Positions 61,188 through 64,000 of a stretch of 64,000 nt of DNA are shown piece by piece. A model generated the notes under the pieces. It did no database searches. It worked only from the letters and a program-made list of their open reading frames with translations, and had not been told where the DNA came from. The DNA is from Paenibacillus vietnamensis (lineage in GTDB: Bacteria > Bacillota > Bacilli > Paenibacillales > Paenibacillaceae), in contig NZ_JAHMHW010000005.1 of the NCBI RefSeq assembly GCF_020169515.1, positions 124,001-188,000 of the forward strand, in the 5' to 3' direction. The position numbers and the translations under genes are program-made. Every line of letters begins with the position of its first letter. The stretch's first letter is position 1.

Positions 61188-63530
61188 ATGGATAACAGGA
61201 TGTGGAACCGGACGGACGGCGGGGGCGGCCTTGCCGCCCACTGGCCGCTGGACGAGGGGAGCGGGGCGGCGGCGTTTGATACGGCCGGCGGATTGGCCGA
61301 CGACGTGTCCTATGCGCTGCTTCAGGGCAGATTCACCGGGAAGGCGGAGCCGCAGTGGCGTCCCGGCGTTTGCGGCGGAGCTCTGCTGTTCGACGGCTAT
61401 TCGACCTGGATTACGAGGAAGGCCGCCGAGGCGCCGAAGCTGGACGATGCGTTTACGATTTCCGCTTGGGTCGCTCCGCGCTCTTATGAGTGGGGAGCGG
61501 AGGGCCGGCTGTCCGCAATCGTGAACCGGCATGACCGGGAGGCGGCGGAAGGTTTTGTGCTCGGCATGTTCAGGCACGGTTCCTGGTCGCTGCAGCTCGG
61601 CGCAAGCGGACGCTGGTACGAGCTGTGGTGCCGCGACCGTCCGCTGGAGAAAGGGAAATGGTCCCATGTCGCCGCTACCTTCAGCAGGGAAGAAGCCGCG
61701 ATGAAGCTTTATTTGAACGGCGAGCAGGTGGCCGAGCGCGCGATGCCCGCCGGTACCGCGATGAGCCCGAGCGACAGCGCGGATTTGCTCATCGGGAAAA
61801 ACAATCAGGCGGCGGTGCTGGCCGAGGCATTCCGTCATAATATGTTCGACGGTTTAATGGACGATGTGCGCATTTACAGCCGCGCGCTGACCGTCGTCGA
61901 GATTGCTTCCGCCTATAAGGAGGCGCTGCTCCCTCATGGCGGCAGCGCGCCGGAAATTCCGTTCGCCGACATCCGGCTGGACCGGAGGCCGCTCCTGCAG
62001 GACCGCCACCGGCCGCAGTACCATGCCAGCCCGCCCGTTCATTGGATGAACGAGCCGCATGCTCCGATTTATTTTGAAGGGAAATATCATTTGTTCTACC
62101 AGCATAACCCGCAGGGCCCTTACTGGGCGCAAATTCATTGGGGGCACTGGGTGAGCGAGGATTTGGTGCATTGGCGGGATTTGCCGATTGCGCTGGCGCC
62201 GGAGAAGGGAGCCGTCGATCCGGACGGCGTATGGTCGGGCAGCGCCGCTTACGATGAACATGGCGTACCTGCGCTGTTTTTCACGGCCGGGGATGACAGC
62301 GCTTCGCCGAACCAACGCGTAGCCCTTGCCCGCAGCCGGTTCCGGGAGGACGGGGACAGCGAGCTGACGGTTTGGGAGAAGCACAAGGCGCCTCTGATCG
62401 TCCAGGAGAAGGGGCAGGGCCTGTTCGGAGACTTCCGCGATCCGTTCGTATGGAAGGAAGACGGACTGTGGTATTTGCTGATCGGCTCCGGCACGGACGG
62501 GCAGGGAGGCACGGTACTGGCGTATACGTCGGCCAACATGACCGACTGGACGTATCACGGGCCGTTCTACGTAAGCGATGCGTCCCGCTTTCCTTATCTC
62601 GGCAACATGTGGGAGCTGCCCGTGCTGCTGCCGCTCGGCAAGGATGCTTTGGGCCGCGAGAAGCATGTATTCCTGATCAGCCCGCTCGGCCCGGGCGCCG
62701 ATGTGGAAGTGTTCTACTGGATCGGGGAGTTTGACCGCGGGCAGGTCCGGTTCGTGCCCGATCATGAGGAGCCTCAGCTCATTGACGTCGGTGACTTTCA
62801 TTTTACGGGGCCGAGCGGGATGGTCGATCCGAGAACCGGGCGCAATATCGTCTTCACGATCGCGCAGGGCGAGCGGACTCCGCAGCTGGAATACGATTCG
62901 GGCTGGGCTCATAATGCGGGGCTGCCTGTCAGCGTATTCCTGAGGCCCGACGGCCGGCTCGGAGTGGAGCCGATCGCGGAGCTGGAGTCGCTGAGGGGCG
63001 AGCGGCTCTGCTCGCTTCGGGACACAACGGTCGAGGAAGCGAACCGGACGCTCGCAGACGTCCGGGGGGATATGCTGGAAATCCGGGTCGAATTCGAAGC
63101 GGAAGAGCCGGAGGAGTTGGATGAACAGGATGAGCATGATGAGCATGATGAGCATGATGAGCTTCCTCAACCGCAGCCGCAGCGTCTTGGCGTATGGGTC
63201 AGGCAGTCGCCGGAGCGCGACGAAGAAACGCTGATCTACTACGACCGGAGAAGCGCGGAGCTAGGCGTGAACCGGGAAAAAACGACCCTATCCAAGGAAG
63301 AGCGTTCGCGCGGCGTACAGTCCGGCAGGCTTGATCTGGCGGGAGAGGCGCTCAGGCTGCACATCTATTTGGACCGCTCGATGGTCGAGGCGTATGCAAA
63401 CGGGCTGAAAAGCCTGACGACCAGAGTATATCCCGAGCGTACGGATTCGCTTGGCCTGCGGCTGGAAGGTCGCGGCGCCGCAAAGATCCGGTCGCTGGAT
63501 ATTTGGACGATGAATTCGATATACGTATAA
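61188..63530 (+). CDS. Cytoplasmic LamG-GH32 enzyme of the NEPH type
   Basis: 780 residues, no signal peptide. LamG domain about 12-245 (FDGYSTWITRKAAEAP, WVAPRSYEWGAEGRLSAIVN), then GH32 about 263-775. The nucleophile motif is VHWMNEPHAPIYFEGKY with E289; D418 in FRDPFVW and E476 in MWELPVLL occupy the other two positions. The C-terminal beta-sandwich ends RSLDIWTMNSIYV, like the secreted enzyme's sandwich. Within it is a low-complexity insert EQDEHDEHDEHDEL encoded by 9-base repeats. ATG follows GGGAGGA. A LamG domain in a cytoplasmic enzyme suggests it has a structural or oligosaccharide-binding job. Confidence 0.92.
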   Translation: MDNRMWNRTDGGGGLAAHWPLDEGSGAAAFDTAGGLADDVSYALLQGRFTGKAEPQWRPGVCGGALLFDGYSTWITRKAAEAPKLDDAFTISAWVAPRSYEWGAEGRLSAIVNRHDREAAEGFVLGMFRHGSWSLQLGASGRWYELWCRDRPLEKGKWSHVAATFSREEAAMKLYLNGEQVAERAMPAGTAMSPSDSADLLIGKNNQAAVLAEAFRHNMFDGLMDDVRIYSRALTVVEIASAYKEALLPHGGSAPEIPFADIRLDRRPLLQDRHRPQYHASPPVHWMNEPHAPIYFEGKYHLFYQHNPQGPYWAQIHWGHWVSEDLVHWRDLPIALAPEKGAVDPDGVWSGSAAYDEHGVPALFFTAGDDSASPNQRVALARSRFREDGDSELTVWEKHKAPLIVQEKGQGLFGDFRDPFVWKEDGLWYLLIGSGTDGQGGTVLAYTSANMTDWTYHGPFYVSDASRFPYLGNMWELPVLLPLGKDALGREKHVFLISPLGPGADVEVFYWIGEFDRGQVRFVPDHEEPQLIDVGDFHFTGPSGMVDPRTGRNIVFTIAQGERTPQLEYDSGWAHNAGLPVSVFLRPDGRLGVEPIAELESLRGERLCSLRDTTVEEANRTLADVRGDMLEIRVEFEAEEPEELDEQDEHDEHDEHDELPQPQPQRLGVWVRQSPERDEETLIYYDRRSAELGVNREKTTLSKEERSRGVQSGRLDLAGEALRLHIYLDRSMVEAYANGLKSLTTRVYPERTDSLGLRLEGRGAAKIRSLDIWTMNSIYV
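63129..63164 (+). repeat. In-frame 9-bp tandem repeats (DEH) in the GH32 gene
   Basis: GATGAGCAT occurs three times in a row, followed by GATGAGCTT, encoding DEH-DEH-DEH-DEL. The unit keeps the frame at any copy number. Confidence 0.9.
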
Positions 63531-63572
63531 CCGGGCTGGAGCATTGAAGCCTATTGTGTTGATTCCTTATTT

Positions 63573-63628
63573 ACGGGGCTGTTTCTAAAAGTCATGCATG
63601 ATGTGACTGAGGAAACAGCCCCGTTTTT
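63573..63628 (+). terminator. Rho-independent terminator of the fructan enzyme operon
   Basis: ACGGGGCTGTTTC (63573-63585) and GAAACAGCCCCGT (63612-63624) are perfect 13-bp arms, followed by TTTTTATT. Confidence 0.88.
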
Positions 63629-63826
63629 ATTAATTATTTTTCTAATGGACAAAAATGAAGCCAAGATCCCATATTGTACGAGTGCCACATTTTAACGGTC
63701 ATTATAGCGCTTTAAAGCCATGTTTCTAAAGAAACCAACCCTCTCATCCGCCCTAACCGCTTCCCCTGTCCGTTAGCCGCCGACACTTGCTGATTAGCTA
63801 GTCTAAGCGGCGATCATGTCCGTTGC

Positions 63827-63937
63827 CAAGCCGAGGTCCTCCGCTGCCTACAAGCCGAGGAAGAAGTAGAAGTCGGATGTCTTTCGCAGCCCGCAAGCCG
63901 AGGGGGAGCGTGGAGCTCGGGAGTCTTTCGCTGCCCA
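63827..63937. repeat. Imperfect 43-bp tandem repeat at the window end
   Basis: CAAGCCGAGG begins units at about 63827 (short), 63851 and 63894. The two full units share CTTTCGC(A/T)GCCC near their ends. No coding frame spans them convincingly, and 63629-64000 holds nothing else I can name. Confidence 0.6.
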
Positions 63938-64000
63938 AAAGGCGGATGACAACATCCAAGCTCTGTACTAGAATAGAGCTGAATGCAGGCTGGTGCAGCT

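Noticed and set aside
61854-63170. 438-codon minus-strand ORF opposite the NEPH-type GH32
   Set aside because: Antisense shadow; the start region reads through the GATGAGCAT repeats as ML(I) repeats, which is an artefact of the repeat.

Overview
The window reads as a chromosome segment of a spore-forming, polysaccharide-degrading Firmicute of the Paenibacillaceae (Paenibacillus or a close relative). The support is a gerA-type germination operon, a CotD-like coat protein, LplB/YtcP/LipO carbohydrate importers next to a YesM/YesN two-component system, a 2366-residue S-layer-anchored glycosidase, strong AGGAGG ribosome sites with frequent GTG/TTG starts, and moderately high GC. I saw no rRNA, tRNA, CRISPR array, intact transposase or prophage.

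Layout. 1-2.6 kb: DeoR regulator and HAD phosphatase (minus strand), bordered by dispersed repeats. 2.7-5.9 kb: GntR/LacI-type regulator, SAM methyltransferase, a 53-residue membrane protein missed by simple ORF calling, and a MerR/SRPBCC pair behind a MerR-type long-spacer promoter. 6.2-14.7 kb: YesM/YesN, two permeases, a binding lipoprotein and a GH67 alpha-glucuronidase, forming an aldouronate (glucuronoxylan) utilisation cluster. 15-25 kb: CBO0543-like membrane protein, two GMC oxidoreductase paralogues, a scar where a LysR gene and an SDR gene were both beheaded, a gerA-type operon with an extra small membrane gene and a sigma-G-like promoter, an intact SDR and a small RpoA-CTD-like protein. 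25-37 kb: two AraR-like regulators, a sugar ABC importer, a GH43 lipoprotein and two tandem GH2 enzymes, probably for hemicellulose or pectin side chains. 37-40 kb: coat protein, a secreted protein with a YkuD-like motif, VanW.

40.4-63.5 kb is the most striking part: a fructan (levan/inulin-like) system. A LacI regulator, a secreted LamG-GH32 enzyme, a giant cell-surface protein with two GH32 domains and three SLH repeats, an LplB-type importer, and two cytoplasmic GH32 enzymes lie together. The same operator core, GTAAACG(T/A)TT, sits before lacI, before both extracellular enzymes and twice before the importer, with cre sites at two of these places. The likely flow is cleavage of fructan at the surface, import of oligosaccharides, then intracellular hydrolysis. 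Three of the five GH32 domains carry NEPH where the family has NDPN, so Glu replaces the usual Asp nucleophile. The giant protein has the same order (canonical GH32, LamG, NEPH-type GH32) as the two separate cytoplasmic genes.

The intergenic spaces hold two dispersed repeat families. One is a roughly 200-bp element with four hairpin motifs about 50-60 bp apart (four copies, one cut by the window start). The other is a roughly 170-240-bp element built around AACTGGATTT / AAATCCAGTTA (four copies of varying similarity). Products and substrates are inferred from motifs and gene context; no database search was possible.
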